Part shown: positions 54,391 to 63,544 of the stretch, in pieces | Numbering within the stretch: the stretch's first letter is position 1 | Layout of the letters: each line of letters opens with the position of its first letter | From: Dolichospermum circinale AWQC310F | GTDB lineage: Bacteria > Cyanobacteriota > Cyanobacteriia > Cyanobacteriales > Nostocaceae | Assembly: GCF_000426925.1 (NCBI RefSeq) | Contig: NZ_KE384696.1 | Location: 111,406 to 175,405, forward strand | Direction: 5' to 3' | Length of the DNA stretch: 64,000 nucleotides | Notes under the pieces: model-generated | Databases searched by the model: none | What the model saw: only the letters and a program-made list of their open reading frames with translations | What the model was told of the DNA's origin: nothing | Made by a program: the position numbers and the translations under genes

Positions 54391-54927
54391 TTAATTACTA
54401 ATCAACTCTACAGCATCTCGGCCATCAATATCTTGTAAATAAACTTTGACAATTTCTTCTTTTGCTGTTGGTAATTTTTTCCCCACGAAATCTGGATGAA
54501 TTGGTAACTCTCGATGACCTCTATCTACTAATGCAGCTAAACGAATCACTTCTGGTCTACCATATTCATTGACTGCATTTAAAGCAGCACGAATAGTTCT
54601 TCCTTTAAAAATGACATCATCTACAAGTACCACAGTTTTACCAGTCAAATCAAAAGGAATATCCGTTTTCTCTGGAGTTCTCAAGCCAATTTTATCAAGA
54701 TCATCACGATAAAATGTAATATCCAAAGCACCTACAGCAACAGTAATATTTTCCAGAATTTCTATTTGTCGTGCTAATGAATAAGCTAAAGGAACTCCTC
54801 TAGTGCGAATACCCAGAAGTAACAACTGAGATAAATCTCGCGTTCTTTCCACAATCTGAGAAGCCATACGAGTTAATGTCCGACGCAGTTCTTCTGATGA
54901 AAGGATTTCAACTATTTTAGTAGACAT
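54391..54927 (-). CDS. pyrR: PyrR bifunctional pyrimidine regulator/uracil phosphoribosyltransferase
   Basis: In Bacillus PyrR binds pyr mRNA with UMP to control attenuation and has weak uracil phosphoribosyltransferase activity. The 178-residue product has the PRPP-binding motif [18 protein letters not shown] and the flexible loop YRDDL. Whether it regulates RNA in cyanobacteria is not clear. carB lies 15 kb away in this window without an evident PyrR site. The gene appears monocistronic. Confidence 0.92.
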   Translation of the reverse strand: MSTKIVEILSSEELRRTLTRMASQIVERTRDLSQLLLLGIRTRGVPLAYSLARQIEILENITVAVGALDITFYRDDLDKIGLRTPEKTDIPFDLTGKTVVLVDDVIFKGRTIRAALNAVNEYGRPEVIRLAALVDRGHRELPIHPDFVGKKLPTAKEEIVKVYLQDIDGRDAVELISN

Positions 54928-54933
54928 AAAATT

Positions 54934-55005
54934 AGTAAATGGTAAATGGTAAATGGTAAATGGTAAATGGTAAATGGTAATTAGTAATTGGTAATTGGTA
55001 ATTTT
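54934..55005. repeat. STRR array (GGTAAAT/GGTAATT heptamers)
   Basis: About nine heptamers directly precede the pyrR start codon region. The array leaves almost no room for a normal pyrR promoter unless it lies beyond the repeat. Confidence 0.9.
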
Positions 55006-55231
55006 TGATCATCTCGTTCCTATACTCTGGATGGGAATGAGATACTGGAAGATAACTAAGAGGATGTTTTAAAAGTGGTATCCCGTAATTTTCATTACAT
55101 TTTTACCCCACGAAAGTCCCCCTTTATGAAGGGGGGAAACAAGAAAATCCAGTTCCCTCCCTTTAACAAGGGGAGGGTTAGGGAGGGGTCAAAAATATTT
55201 GATACATCAATCATGACTTTTCACACACCCT
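55006..55231. repeat. Palindromic repeats in the pyrR-cbiB gap
   Basis: Two hairpins are present: CCCCCTTTATGAAGGGGG at about 55118-55135, and CCCTCCCTTTAACAAGGGGAGGG at about 55155-55178. These resemble widespread cyanobacterial MITE ends. No gene was seen. Confidence 0.6.
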
Positions 55232-56191
55232 TTAAGCTATTAAAAATATTGCTATTGCTAGTCCTAACCACAATAAAAACGCATATCGAGTTAAATTTAA
55301 GGCTTGATCAATAGAATCTGGTGTAATGGGATAAATAGGATCTCCTAAAAGTGGTTTATGTTTAGCTACCCCACCATACCAATTTACACCTCCCATTTGT
55401 ACACCTAAAATTGCAGCATAAGCGCATTCACTCCAACCAGAATTAGGACTAGGGTCTTTAATTGCGTCGCGGCGGCATATTCGCCAAACATTGACAGGTT
55501 TGGTGGATAATAATGATAAAGTTATCACTGTTAGGCGACAGGGCAACCAAGTGAAACCGTCTTCCCACCGCGCACTAAACCAACCAATGTAAGTATAAGG
55601 TGCTTGCTTATAACCGATCATTGAATCTAAAGTGCTACTAGCTTTATATGCTAATGCCAAAGGAACAGGACCGATAACAGGGATAAATGTACCAATAATA
55701 GTATAAAAAAGAGGAGCCATTACTCCATCCGTAGCATTTTCCGTAACAGTTTCCAAAACTGCTCGGAGAATTTCCACTGGGGAAAGATTAGCTGTATCTC
55801 TCCCCACATAATTGCTGAGAATTTGTCGTGCTTGAGCTAATTCTCCCTTACTTAAAGGTTGTAGAACTTCCATAGCTGCATTTCTTAAACTTTTGAGAGC
55901 GAAACAACTAGCTAGAAGAATGCTTTGTACAGTAATTCCTAAAAATGGATGTACCCCCTGGGCGATTTTAACCATGATCCACCCTACCAACCCACTGCCA
56001 ATCATAACACTAATCCCCAGTACAATGCCCGCGAGACGCTGAGAAAAAGGATTTTGACAATATTTGAGGGAGATATTATTCAAACGAGAAATTACCCAGC
56101 CTATCACCCGGACTGGATGCGGCCAACCCCAAGGATCACCTATTAAGTAATCTAACAATGCAGCTAAAATCAAAACGGCAGCAGATATCAT
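55232..56191 (-). CDS. cbiB: Adenosylcobinamide-phosphate synthase CbiB/CobD
   Basis: CbiB attaches aminopropanol phosphate to adenosylcobyric acid in cobalamin (pseudocobalamin) synthesis at the membrane. The 319-residue protein has the family N-terminus LLDYLIGDPWGWPHPVR, the core ENATDGVMAPLFY, KASSTLDSMIGYK and DGFTWLPCRLT, and ends with a hydrophobic helix. The Rrf2-type regulator gene is upstream on the same strand with a 46-bp gap. Confidence 0.95.
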   Translation of the reverse strand: MISAAVLILAALLDYLIGDPWGWPHPVRVIGWVISRLNNISLKYCQNPFSQRLAGIVLGISVMIGSGLVGWIMVKIAQGVHPFLGITVQSILLASCFALKSLRNAAMEVLQPLSKGELAQARQILSNYVGRDTANLSPVEILRAVLETVTENATDGVMAPLFYTIIGTFIPVIGPVPLALAYKASSTLDSMIGYKQAPYTYIGWFSARWEDGFTWLPCRLTVITLSLLSTKPVNVWRICRRDAIKDPSPNSGWSECAYAAILGVQMGGVNWYGGVAKHKPLLGDPIYPITPDSIDQALNLTRYAFLLWLGLAIAIFLIA

Positions 56192-56237
56192 TTATTATTC
56201 CTTCTTTCCCTATTGCGACCCCTGTTAAAACTAACGA

Positions 56238-56681
56238 CTAAACCACAAAATTGACTTCTTCACCAAGAGATGCTTGCCAACTGCGAGCATCATAATAAAG
56301 GTCAGCCAGGGTAATATTGTATAAAGCTTCTTTGAGCTTTTGATTGAGCCTGTTCCAGAGAGAGGATGTTACCCAATCCGCCGTTTGAGAAGGTGTAGGA
56401 TGATTGAGAGGTAAATTAGTGATATTTTCACCAACAGCCTCCAAGATTTGTCCAATAGATATTTGTGCAGGTTTTCTGGCCAACTTGTATCCACCAACGC
56501 TACCACGAATTGAAGTTACTAAACCAGCCCGACGCATTTCTATAAGTAGCTTTTCCAGATAGGGAGCGGGAATATCTTGACGTTTAGCGATCGCTTTAAC
56601 CGATTCAGGACCATATTTTGGCTGTAAACTCAAATCTAGCAGAGCCTTCACACTGTAGTGTCCTCTAGTCGTTAGTTTCAT
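56238..56681 (-). CDS. Rrf2 family transcriptional regulator without Fe-S cysteines
   Basis: The N-terminal winged helix-turn-helix (MKLTTRGHYSVKALLDL, then IPAPYLEKLLIEMRRAGLV and SIRGSVGGYKLAR) is clear Rrf2. The usual three Cys for a 2Fe-2S cluster are absent; the protein has no Cys at all. It ends with a helical dimerisation segment. It may sense something else or act as a structural regulator. Length 147. It could be co-transcribed with cbiB. Confidence 0.88.
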   Translation of the reverse strand: MKLTTRGHYSVKALLDLSLQPKYGPESVKAIAKRQDIPAPYLEKLLIEMRRAGLVTSIRGSVGGYKLARKPAQISIGQILEAVGENITNLPLNHPTPSQTADWVTSSLWNRLNQKLKEALYNITLADLYYDARSWQASLGEEVNFVV

Positions 56682-57059
56682 CTATAGTATTCCTAAGTAT
56701 TGCCATTTAATCATGAAAATGACTGATCAACAAGCAGAAAAGGGGAAGGGAAAATCCCAGAAAACAATCATCTAGTTAACAAGATATTTTTAGGACTGAG
56801 CCAAAATATCTCTCAAAGCCGGATTTCTTCGTGTTCTTCGCTCCTTCGTGGTTGATTATTCATTAACCTGTGTGTAGTTACTGATCTTTCTTAGAGAATT
56901 TCTCAAAAATATTGATGATAGTACAACAATTTTGTCCATGAGTGTAATATACTTGGCTAGACTGATGGAAAAATTAAAGGAATCCTTTCCTATTAGTTCA
57001 ATGTCAGCTAAAATAAAATTCACTTAACAACTTCAACAATTCGTTTTCGACCCAAGTTA
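56682..57059. promoter_or_regulatory. Divergent promoter region of the Rrf2 and cyAbrB genes
   Basis: This 378-bp region lies between two divergently transcribed regulator genes. It includes a dispersed CTTCGTGTTCTTCGCTCCTTCGTGG repeat at about 56826-56850 (read as a run of short units). No ORF or strong palindrome was seen. Confidence 0.45.
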
Positions 57060-57470
57060 ATGCCTAAACAGAAAAAAATTGAACCCCTAGTTGGCGAAGA
57101 ACTGATCACAAAAGTCAGAGAGCTAGAAACCCTCAGCAAAGACGAAAAAGCTAAAGAGTGTGGCTACTATACTGTTACAAAAAATGGTGTAGAGCGTGTT
57201 AATATGATGAAATTCTTGAATGCCCTAATTGATGCAGAGGGTATTCAATTAGATAGTTCCCCAGGTGTTAATGGGCGTGGTGGTCGCAGTGCCAGCTATA
57301 GAATTAGTGTGCAATCAAATGGCAACTTGCTCATTGGTTCAGCCTACACAAAACAGATGAATCTTAAACCTGGAGATGAGTTTATTATCACCTTGGGCAA
57401 AAAACACATTCGACTGCGGCAAGTAGATGCAGAATCTCTAGAAGATGCGGAAGTAGAAGCTACAGTTTAG
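57060..57470 (+). CDS. cyAbrB-type transcriptional regulator
   Basis: The 136-residue protein is a cyanobacterial AbrB-like regulator, a group that controls nitrogen, carbon and hydrogenase genes. Typical features are the N-terminal EPLVGEELITKVRELE, the centre GYYTVTKNGVERVNMMKFLNAL and the C-terminal AbrB-like AYTKQMNLKPGDEFIITLGKKHIRL. In cyAbrB proteins the AbrB fold lies at the C-terminus, as here. CalA-type versus cyAbrB2-type cannot be decided without alignment. Confidence 0.9.
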   Translation: MPKQKKIEPLVGEELITKVRELETLSKDEKAKECGYYTVTKNGVERVNMMKFLNALIDAEGIQLDSSPGVNGRGGRSASYRISVQSNGNLLIGSAYTKQMNLKPGDEFIITLGKKHIRLRQVDAESLEDAEVEATV

Positions 57471-57561
57471 TTCAGTTCTGAGTTGTCAGTTGTCAGTGGT
57501 TGAGTTTTACTGTTGATTAACCCCTGACGGCTGCACACTGATCTTCAATGTCCCTGTTTCT

Positions 57562-59472
57562 CTATACCTCTATATTGTTAACAGGTAGAACTGGTAAATA
57601 GCTATGGAGTGCTTTAGTAATTGCTGTAATATTACAAGTTAATTCCAGTTCCCTAAATTCTAGTAAACCCAGGATAAAATCGGGATTTTCCCTAGCTACC
57701 ACCGGTAACTGATGTAAACCACGTAATGCCATGCGGTTTAAAGCTTCAGATAAAGGTTCATCAACCCAAGCATAAAGAATATCAGTAGTACAAATATCTA
57801 TCAGTTTTTGGCTAGATAAAGTTCCGTGAATTTCCGGAGGCAAATTAGGGATATTTTGCCATAGAGAAAGAGTTCGCTTAATATCTTCCAGGGAAAGAAT
57901 TCCCACCAATCTTCCTCCATCATCAATTATTAAAGCGCTGCGTGTACGTTTTTGGGTCATTGCCACCGCCGCCTCTATGACTCCCAGGGTGGCTGATAAT
58001 TTTTGGGGACAAGTGTGCATAGCATCTGCGACTAACATTTGCTGCCACATTTCCACCTTTTCATCTTTCAACTCTGGCAAACCAATCTGTTGGAGATTAG
58101 AATTGGCATCTATTGTTGGTTTAATTCTTTCCACCAACCAAACACTTAGACCCACAGCCGCCATCAAAGGTAATACAATGCGGTAGTCGCGGGTTAATTC
58201 AAATAACATGATAATTGCCGTTAATGGTGCTCTGACGCTACCTGCTAAAACCGCCGCCATACCCACCATGGCATAAGCTGGAGGAGCAGCCATATATTTC
58301 CCCAGTTCTGGTGCTATCAAAACCAGAAATTTAGCATAAGTAGACCCAAAGGACGCACCTAAAAACATAGCAGGTGCAAATAGTCCACCCACAAAACCAC
58401 TACCGGAACTTACTGCCGTCATCAACAGTTTTAATGCTAGTAATATTAGTAATAGCTTGAGGGAAAAATCCTCATCCTGTAGCATTGCTTGTACAGTTCC
58501 ATAGCCAATACCCAAAATTTGCGGGTAACGCCAACCTACTGCACCAATAATTACACCACCAATGATCGGTTGAATTGACTGAGGAATTTTCCCTAATAAC
58601 TTGAACCCTGGTAAATTCCCAGCAAAGCCTGCTTTAGTTAAACGAATTGCTTCGGTATAAGCCAGAGAAATTAAACTCGCACCCAAACCCAAACCAAGAT
58701 AAAGAGGTAATTCTAAGTAACTACGAACTTGATAAGCGGGTAAAGCAAAAGCAGGTTGTGATCCCAAGCCAATTTGACCAATTAAAGCGGCCACTACGGC
58801 GGCCAGTAGAACTACACTTACAGCCGACGTAGCCAAATATGTAGTTCCCATGACTACTTCTAAGGCAAAAAATACTCCCGCAATGGGGGCATTAAAACCA
58901 GCGGCTAAACCAGCCGCCGCCCCTGCCCCCAAAAGTAACCGCTGGCGTTCCTGAGAGACTTGTAATATATCAGATAATAAAACCCCGAAATTCGTACCAA
59001 TTTCTACACTAGGACCTTCAGGACCTAAGGACGCACCACTACCGAGAGAAACAGCCGCAGCGATCATTTTTGTCACTGGTCGTAATGGTTTTTTGGCTTC
59101 TTTTCCTTGGGAAACAGCGATTAAAGATGAGAGTCCCGGACCAAAATCCTGAGTGCGCCAACGCATCAAACCAACAATAATGCCACCTAGAGTAGGGACA
59201 GCGGCTAAAGTCCAAGCACCCCAGCCTCCAATCTGTCCCAGAAAATTTTCCAGCATCAAGTAGTTAATTAGCTGGATTAAATAGTGAAAGGTGACTATAC
59301 CCATACCCGTGCCACCGCCAATTAATACGGCTAAAAACAGCACTACTGTTTCCTGGGAGGGTTGAAAACGATTAATTAACTGGGTAAACTGAATGGAAGG
59401 TGTGGGAAAAGCAGGGGATTCCCTGACCTTCCTCTGGGAAGCAGGAGGCAAGAGAGTCATAGTCATTAACAA
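57562..59472 (-). CDS. clcA: ClC-family chloride transporter with CBS domains
   Basis: The membrane part (about residues 35-455) shows GSGASLGPEGPSVEIG with the gating Glu, then AAGFNAPIAGVFFALEVVMG and GSGFVGGLFAPAMFLGASFG. Two CBS domains follow (about 475-535 and 550-610). At the position of the internal proton glutamate of E. coli ClC-ec1 (E203) this protein has Val (ALEV instead of IIEE). Exchangers usually keep it and channels usually do not, so proton coupling may be weak. Length 636. Monocistronic. Confidence 0.9.
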   Translation of the reverse strand: MLMTMTLLPPASQRKVRESPAFPTPSIQFTQLINRFQPSQETVVLFLAVLIGGGTGMGIVTFHYLIQLINYLMLENFLGQIGGWGAWTLAAVPTLGGIIVGLMRWRTQDFGPGLSSLIAVSQGKEAKKPLRPVTKMIAAAVSLGSGASLGPEGPSVEIGTNFGVLLSDILQVSQERQRLLLGAGAAAGLAAGFNAPIAGVFFALEVVMGTTYLATSAVSVVLLAAVVAALIGQIGLGSQPAFALPAYQVRSYLELPLYLGLGLGASLISLAYTEAIRLTKAGFAGNLPGFKLLGKIPQSIQPIIGGVIIGAVGWRYPQILGIGYGTVQAMLQDEDFSLKLLLILLALKLLMTAVSSGSGFVGGLFAPAMFLGASFGSTYAKFLVLIAPELGKYMAAPPAYAMVGMAAVLAGSVRAPLTAIIMLFELTRDYRIVLPLMAAVGLSVWLVERIKPTIDANSNLQQIGLPELKDEKVEMWQQMLVADAMHTCPQKLSATLGVIEAAVAMTQKRTRSALIIDDGGRLVGILSLEDIKRTLSLWQNIPNLPPEIHGTLSSQKLIDICTTDILYAWVDEPLSEALNRMALRGLHQLPVVARENPDFILGLLEFRELELTCNITAITKALHSYLPVLPVNNIEV

Positions 59473-59784
59473 CGGGGGTAATTTTCAGAAAAAATAAATC
59501 AATTTTTTATTTGTTATCTCCTATTGTGGTTCATTATGGGAGCAACTAGCCGATCAATAATTGATTAACTAAAATTACAAAATATGTGGAAACAAGAATT
59601 ACGCCTGGCAGTGCTAACAACTTGAGTTAAAATCGAAAGGAGTATGTCATCTGGACATCCATTCTCAATCCGATACTATTCTTCAAATAATTACAAGTAA
59701 TTATGGTAGAGGTAGTAAATTTTAAGTAAAATTCAATACTGCTATTGTTATATAGAAAATCAAGGGATTAGGCGGACGAGGTAG
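59473..59784. other. 312-bp divergent intergenic region
   Basis: No gene or clear structure was seen. A short inverted repeat (AATTACAAGTAATT) lies at about 59690-59703. AT-rich. Confidence 0.45.
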
Positions 59785-60162
59785 ATGAGTACAAATACTT
59801 TTGATAATCATTATGTTACTTGCCCAATTTGTCGAAGGAATAACAGAACAACGCCAATTAAGTCTTACATTGGTTTGTTTACCTGTCCTTATTGTCAAGA
59901 AAAGTTAGTTGTTTGCCAAAGTGGACATTATGTACGTGATCCGTTTATTTGGAGACAGATGATGATCTCTTCGGATCTCCGTCGTCAAAGCCGACCTTTA
60001 GCCAGAATGATCAGAGATTTTATCTCTATTAAACGTCCTCTTTTGTCTTTGGTGCTAGGAAGTGTGGTTTTTTTGGCTATTATGACTATAACCCAAAACA
60101 ATACGAGTCAAGATAGCCAAGAAATTACCCGCATCGAAAGCATCAATAAGACTAAAAAATAG
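59785..60162 (+). CDS. Zinc-ribbon, single-helix membrane protein of unknown function
   Basis: The 125-residue protein has an N-terminal zinc ribbon, CPICRRNN followed after about 20 residues by CPYC, and a further Cys-His stretch (VVCQSGHYV). A basic segment comes next, then one transmembrane helix at about residues 86-106 (LLSLVLGSVVFLAIM). The C-terminal tail is polar. I do not recognise a named family. Confidence 0.7.
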   Translation: MSTNTFDNHYVTCPICRRNNRTTPIKSYIGLFTCPYCQEKLVVCQSGHYVRDPFIWRQMMISSDLRRQSRPLARMIRDFISIKRPLLSLVLGSVVFLAIMTITQNNTSQDSQEITRIESINKTKK

Positions 60163-60409
60163 ATTTTTTGTAGAAGCATGAACTGAATTTTAGATTTTAA
60201 ATTCTGGATGGAAAAGTTAAGCTTTGCAAAGCTTTTCAGCCGTCAGATGTAAACACAAGAATAAATCTAAAATCTCAAGTCCAAAATCTCAAATTGTTTA
60301 ACTGCGCCATTATGATTATAATAGCCTACCTGGGGTAGCCATCTGATATACAGATATATTATTACGATGCTGACCTCATTATGCCTCATTAACTTGTAAT
60401 ATTCTGTAA

Positions 60410-61726
60410 TTACCACAGCCAATAATTAGATCTCATGAATAGAAATAGAGATACATAAGTTCCCCAAATGAGAATTTTTAGAAATTGCTTATCGCCTCGT
60501 TCTAGCAAAATTGCAGCTAAAGTCATAGTTAAAGTTACAGCAGCAAAAATGATCTGCAACTCTACTGTGTCTACAGTTCTCCAGCTAAAATAAATACTAC
60601 CTGCTGAAGCAACCACTGCCAATATTGCTAAACTCGTTACCCAAGCACGGGGATAGCTGGAGAATAAAGGTACATTAGACATTTCTGTTAACCCAAACCC
60701 TATGGCTAAAGCCAAACTAGGATAAATGGGGAGTATGTACCAGGGAAGTTTAACGCTAATCAGGGAAATAATCAATAAATAAAGGCCAAACCAGACAATA
60801 ATCAGTTTTGCCCAACTTAAGTTATGATTGTCCCAGGTAATACGGATAATTTGGGGTAAAAATATCAACCAAGGCCATGTCCACTTACAGATTTCGAGTA
60901 GATAATACCAAGGTGGTTGTGAATTGCCATTAGTATTATTAGTACCATTAATAATGGTATTGATGTCAAGTCTCAATGGATAACCGTAGTGGAATAGCTC
61001 AAACCCATACCAGCAAAGTACGGGTAGACAACCAATAAAAATACCCATCCAGAAATAATAACAAGTTAGCAGTCTGGGTGTATCCCAATAAAGAAATACT
61101 AAGACAATTGCACCCAAATAAATGCCAGTTATGCCTTGAATCAGACAAATTAAGCCAAAACTAATTCCTATACCTAAACAGTAGCGTAAATCTCGACGCG
61201 ATCGCAAGACAAACCACATCATCAATATCAAAAAACTGACAACTGGGCCATCTAATATGGCCAACCTGCCATAATAGACGACAGGCAGCATTGTCAGATA
61301 AATTAAAGAACTATAAACAGCTACCCAACGTTGGCGAAATATTTCTCTACTAAGGCAATATAACAAAGGTACAGAAATTGCTGTCAAAATCGCACCGGGT
61401 AGCCGCGTTGTCCATTCGTTAACACCACCCAGGGAATAAGCCCCAGCAATTAGCCAGTGTATAAGGGGCGATGTATGATGATAGGGTTTACCACCTAAAG
61501 TGGGGTAAAGCCAGCGCATTGAATCTGCTGGGGCTTGCCAAATTTCCCGTGCTACCTGTGCCACAATTGTCTCATCGCCATTTTGTAAAGGCAACCCCCC
61601 CAGATTAATGGTAAACAATATTACTGCTGCCAATAGCAATACTAGCAACCAAAGCCAATCAATCTTCTTTTCAACCACACGGTGTTGTTTTTGCAGATCG
61701 GTCCAAACAAAACTTCCTTCTTGCAT
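60410..61726 (-). CDS. Glycosyltransferase family 39 (ArnT/PMT-like) membrane protein
   Basis: Members transfer sugars from lipid-phosphate donors to proteins or lipids outside the cytoplasm. The 438-residue protein has about 11-12 helices. The first external loop holds the catalytic-type Asp in LQNGDETIVAQVARE, followed by YHHTSPLIHWLIAGAYSL and RLPGAILTAISVPLLY, as in ArnT-like proteins. Acceptor unknown. Stand-alone gene. Confidence 0.85.
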   Translation of the reverse strand: MQEGSFVWTDLQKQHRVVEKKIDWLWLLVLLLAAVILFTINLGGLPLQNGDETIVAQVAREIWQAPADSMRWLYPTLGGKPYHHTSPLIHWLIAGAYSLGGVNEWTTRLPGAILTAISVPLLYCLSREIFRQRWVAVYSSLIYLTMLPVVYYGRLAILDGPVVSFLILMMWFVLRSRRDLRYCLGIGISFGLICLIQGITGIYLGAIVLVFLYWDTPRLLTCYYFWMGIFIGCLPVLCWYGFELFHYGYPLRLDINTIINGTNNTNGNSQPPWYYLLEICKWTWPWLIFLPQIIRITWDNHNLSWAKLIIVWFGLYLLIISLISVKLPWYILPIYPSLALAIGFGLTEMSNVPLFSSYPRAWVTSLAILAVVASAGSIYFSWRTVDTVELQIIFAAVTLTMTLAAILLERGDKQFLKILIWGTYVSLFLFMRSNYWLW

Positions 61727-61947
61727 ATTTTATTGGTAATATTATGACTGCTGCGTTTCATCACATACAGATTAGGAGGCATCTCTAGTTTTACTATCCA
61801 GAATCTATATTTTAAACCAGGTCAATATCGCAAATTAACTTACTTTCTCAAGAACAGAGATAATTTTTTAAAAAAGTTTACAAGCATTTTCTCTGTTAAA
61901 TGATATAAATACTACTATCGGAAGTTGGTCAATTATCCTGAAGGAGA

Positions 61948-63543
61948 ATGTCAATGAATCTACCTTTCATCTTAGATGTGGCACTAGGCCTAATTTTTAT
62001 TTACTTGATTTTAAGTTTACTGGCTTCAGAAATTCAAGAACTAATAACAACAGTGCTGCAATGGCGTGCTGAACACTTGAGAAGATCCGTGGAAATTTTC
62101 TTAGCTGGTGACGCTCAAAATTCAGAAAAGCCGGAAGTGATCCAACTAGTTAATAGAATTTATGGCAATCCTTTAATTCAAAGCATTAATCAAGAAGCCA
62201 AAGGTTTATTAGCAACTTTACCGCGCCGGGCGACTTGGGTATTTGCTTCATTCTTTAGTCTCTTGAGAAAGTCTAACTCTAGATTTAGAAAAGAAACTGT
62301 TTTTGGTGATCAAAAACGTAGTGCGCCTTCCTATATTGGTGGAGACAATTTTGCCAATACTTTTATGGATACCCTACAATTGCCAACTCTGGTAAAAAAG
62401 ATAACTGAAATCAGACTAGAGAAATTCAAGAAAGAAAATTTAGATGAGATTATACAAGTTTTAATTACGTTGGAAAGTAGCATTAATAATCAAGAATTAT
62501 CTAGTAATATTGTTACAGATTATAAGCAGTTGGAATTTGATTATAATCGCATTGTTAATGAATTTAAAAACGAAAAATATGATATATACATGAGTATAAA
62601 TCGCATGAGAGATAGCCTGGACAAATATATATATCGTTTCGAGTCGAATATGGAGAATCATGAAGATATTCTCGATAAACCTTTACAGGAACTAAAATTC
62701 CTGAGAAAAGATATTTTTGAAGATCCAGAAAAGGCCATAGTTCTGGGAGGACTAAAACCTAATATCAATGAAATTGTCAAATCTATTAAAAAAGGTAGTG
62801 ATATTCATGATGAAGTTATAGCCAACCTCCAAGACAAAGATAGTGAAACTTATAAAAAAGTGAAAGAACTAATTGATATTTTGCCAGATTCTGTAGTCAA
62901 TAGTATTGAAACTATGGCAAAACGAGCGCAAATGAGGGCTAAAACCACGGAAGAAGGTATTACTCTGTTGCGGAAAGAAATTGAAAATAGTTTTGATAGT
63001 TCTATGGAAAGAGCCGGTGGTGTTTATAAACGAAATGCAAAAGGAGTAGCAATTTTAATTGGTATAACTTTAGCTATTGCTACTAATACAGATACTTTTC
63101 ATATTGTTGACCGCTTATCTAAGGATTCTTTATTGCGGGAAATAATTATTAAAAAGGCTGTAGAAGTAAAATCATCTAATGCTTCAGGTATTAAACCAGA
63201 TCCTAAGGAGCTTTTAAAGGATGTTGAGTTACCAATTGGCTGGACAATTCCTAACTTAACACAGCAAATTTGTGGAGATCATGTTTCTGCGGAAAATGCA
63301 ATTTTTTGTGTAGAAGTAAAAGATGATCAATCAAATGTTTCTACAAAGCCAATTGATTGGAAAAATATCAGAATTACTAATTTACCTATTTTCAGAGTTT
63401 TGATGATGATTGGTGGTTGGTTTATTAGCGGTATTGCTATTGCTATGGGTGCGCCTTTTTGGTTTGATTTATTGAGTAAAGTTATGAATGTGCGGAACGC
63501 GGGTAAAAGAGGTAAAGAATCATCTAAAAATCAAGATGGATAA
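61948..63543 (+). CDS. Large membrane protein with coiled-coil middle, unknown function
   Basis: One helix lies near the N-terminus (about residues 8-28), and further ones at about 365-385 and 490-515. The middle 330 residues are highly charged and helical (for example RDSLDKYIYRFESNMENHED). The C-terminal third has VGWT-like segments with two Cys (QQICGDHVSAENAIFCVEV) that could be bonded outside the cytoplasm. Short motifs such as ILSLLASEIQELITTVLQWR at the start look conserved. I cannot name a family. Its start may be ATG 61948 or 61954, after AAGGAGAATG. Confidence 0.75.
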   Translation: MSMNLPFILDVALGLIFIYLILSLLASEIQELITTVLQWRAEHLRRSVEIFLAGDAQNSEKPEVIQLVNRIYGNPLIQSINQEAKGLLATLPRRATWVFASFFSLLRKSNSRFRKETVFGDQKRSAPSYIGGDNFANTFMDTLQLPTLVKKITEIRLEKFKKENLDEIIQVLITLESSINNQELSSNIVTDYKQLEFDYNRIVNEFKNEKYDIYMSINRMRDSLDKYIYRFESNMENHEDILDKPLQELKFLRKDIFEDPEKAIVLGGLKPNINEIVKSIKKGSDIHDEVIANLQDKDSETYKKVKELIDILPDSVVNSIETMAKRAQMRAKTTEEGITLLRKEIENSFDSSMERAGGVYKRNAKGVAILIGITLAIATNTDTFHIVDRLSKDSLLREIIIKKAVEVKSSNASGIKPDPKELLKDVELPIGWTIPNLTQQICGDHVSAENAIFCVEVKDDQSNVSTKPIDWKNIRITNLPIFRVLMMIGGWFISGIAIAMGAPFWFDLLSKVMNVRNAGKRGKESSKNQDG

Positions 63544-63544
63544 T

